The notes beneath the pieces were generated by a model. The model saw only the letters and a program-made list of their open reading frames with translations. It had not been told where the DNA came from and searched no databases. The translations under genes and the position numbers were made by a program. From Chromera velia (taxonomy: Eukaryota; Sar; Chromeraceae), in contig JAHBMJ010002143.1 of the NCBI GenBank assembly GCA_018398765.1, forward strand, positions 4,703-22,278: 17,576 bases of DNA. Direction: 5' to 3'. Positions 17,439 to 17,576 of this stretch are shown piece after piece (the first letter of the stretch is position 1; the number at the start of each line of letters is the position of its first letter).

Positions 17439-17469
<31 letters not shown>
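17439..17469. repeat. (TG)n microsatellite
   Basis: About 15 perfect TG repeats. The short + frame across it (Val/Cys alternation) is an artefact of the repeat. Confidence 0.95.
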
Positions 17470-17473
<4 letters not shown>

Positions 17474-17576
17474 AGATGGTGTACAGTCCAACGGAGACCG
17501 AGACGGATCCGGAGACGAGCCGGCAGCTGAGAACCCGAGTCAGTAGGTGATAGGTCTGTATGTGGGTGTGTGTGGC

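Overview
The window looks like repeat-dominated eukaryotic nuclear DNA. It holds LINE and LTR-retrotransposon remains, long pyrimidine, CATT and TG microsatellites, and several minisatellites. I see no bacterial operon, no ribosome-binding-site pattern, no tRNA or rRNA gene, and no intact host gene. Serine-tract frames and heavy simple repeats would suit a protist with a repeat-rich genome (a coccidian apicomplexan is one guess), but an invertebrate is equally possible. I do not recognise the species.

Region 1 (1-5930) holds a degenerate non-LTR retrotransposon (LINE) on the + strand. An AP-type endonuclease begins at 1276. A linker, a reverse transcriptase with an intact YADD (4375-4386), a C-terminal CX2CX13HX4C finger and a (TAAG)4 tail at 5915-5930 follow. 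The endonuclease is split by a 449-bp foldback MITE (1482-1930) with a candidate TA target duplication. Excising the MITE plus one TA joins the two halves of a codon. About a dozen in-frame stops and at least five frameshifts mark the LINE as dead. Upstream of 1276 the same reading frame is open from base 1 with only three stops. It carries four 24-codon (72-bp) repeats and a long Ser tract.

Region 2 (6105-16744) is the main result: a complete-looking 10.6-kb LTR element on the - strand that was not obvious from its reading frames. Two direct repeats of about 0.8 kb (6109-6913 and 15923-16740) both start TG and end CA and are flanked by a 4-bp TTAC duplication. The candidate primer binding site abuts the right LTR, and a polypurine tract abuts the left LTR. 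A decayed Ty3/gypsy-type gag lies between them. No protease, reverse transcriptase, RNase H or integrase motif is visible. The place of pol is taken by about 5.6 kb of non-coding, repeat-rich DNA that includes a 560-bp CATT/CCTT array. This resembles the non-autonomous TR-GAG/LARD class, which would need proteins from another element to move.

Region 3 (16745-17576) is the right flank. It holds a short CpG-rich patch and a (TG)n tract, with no supported gene.
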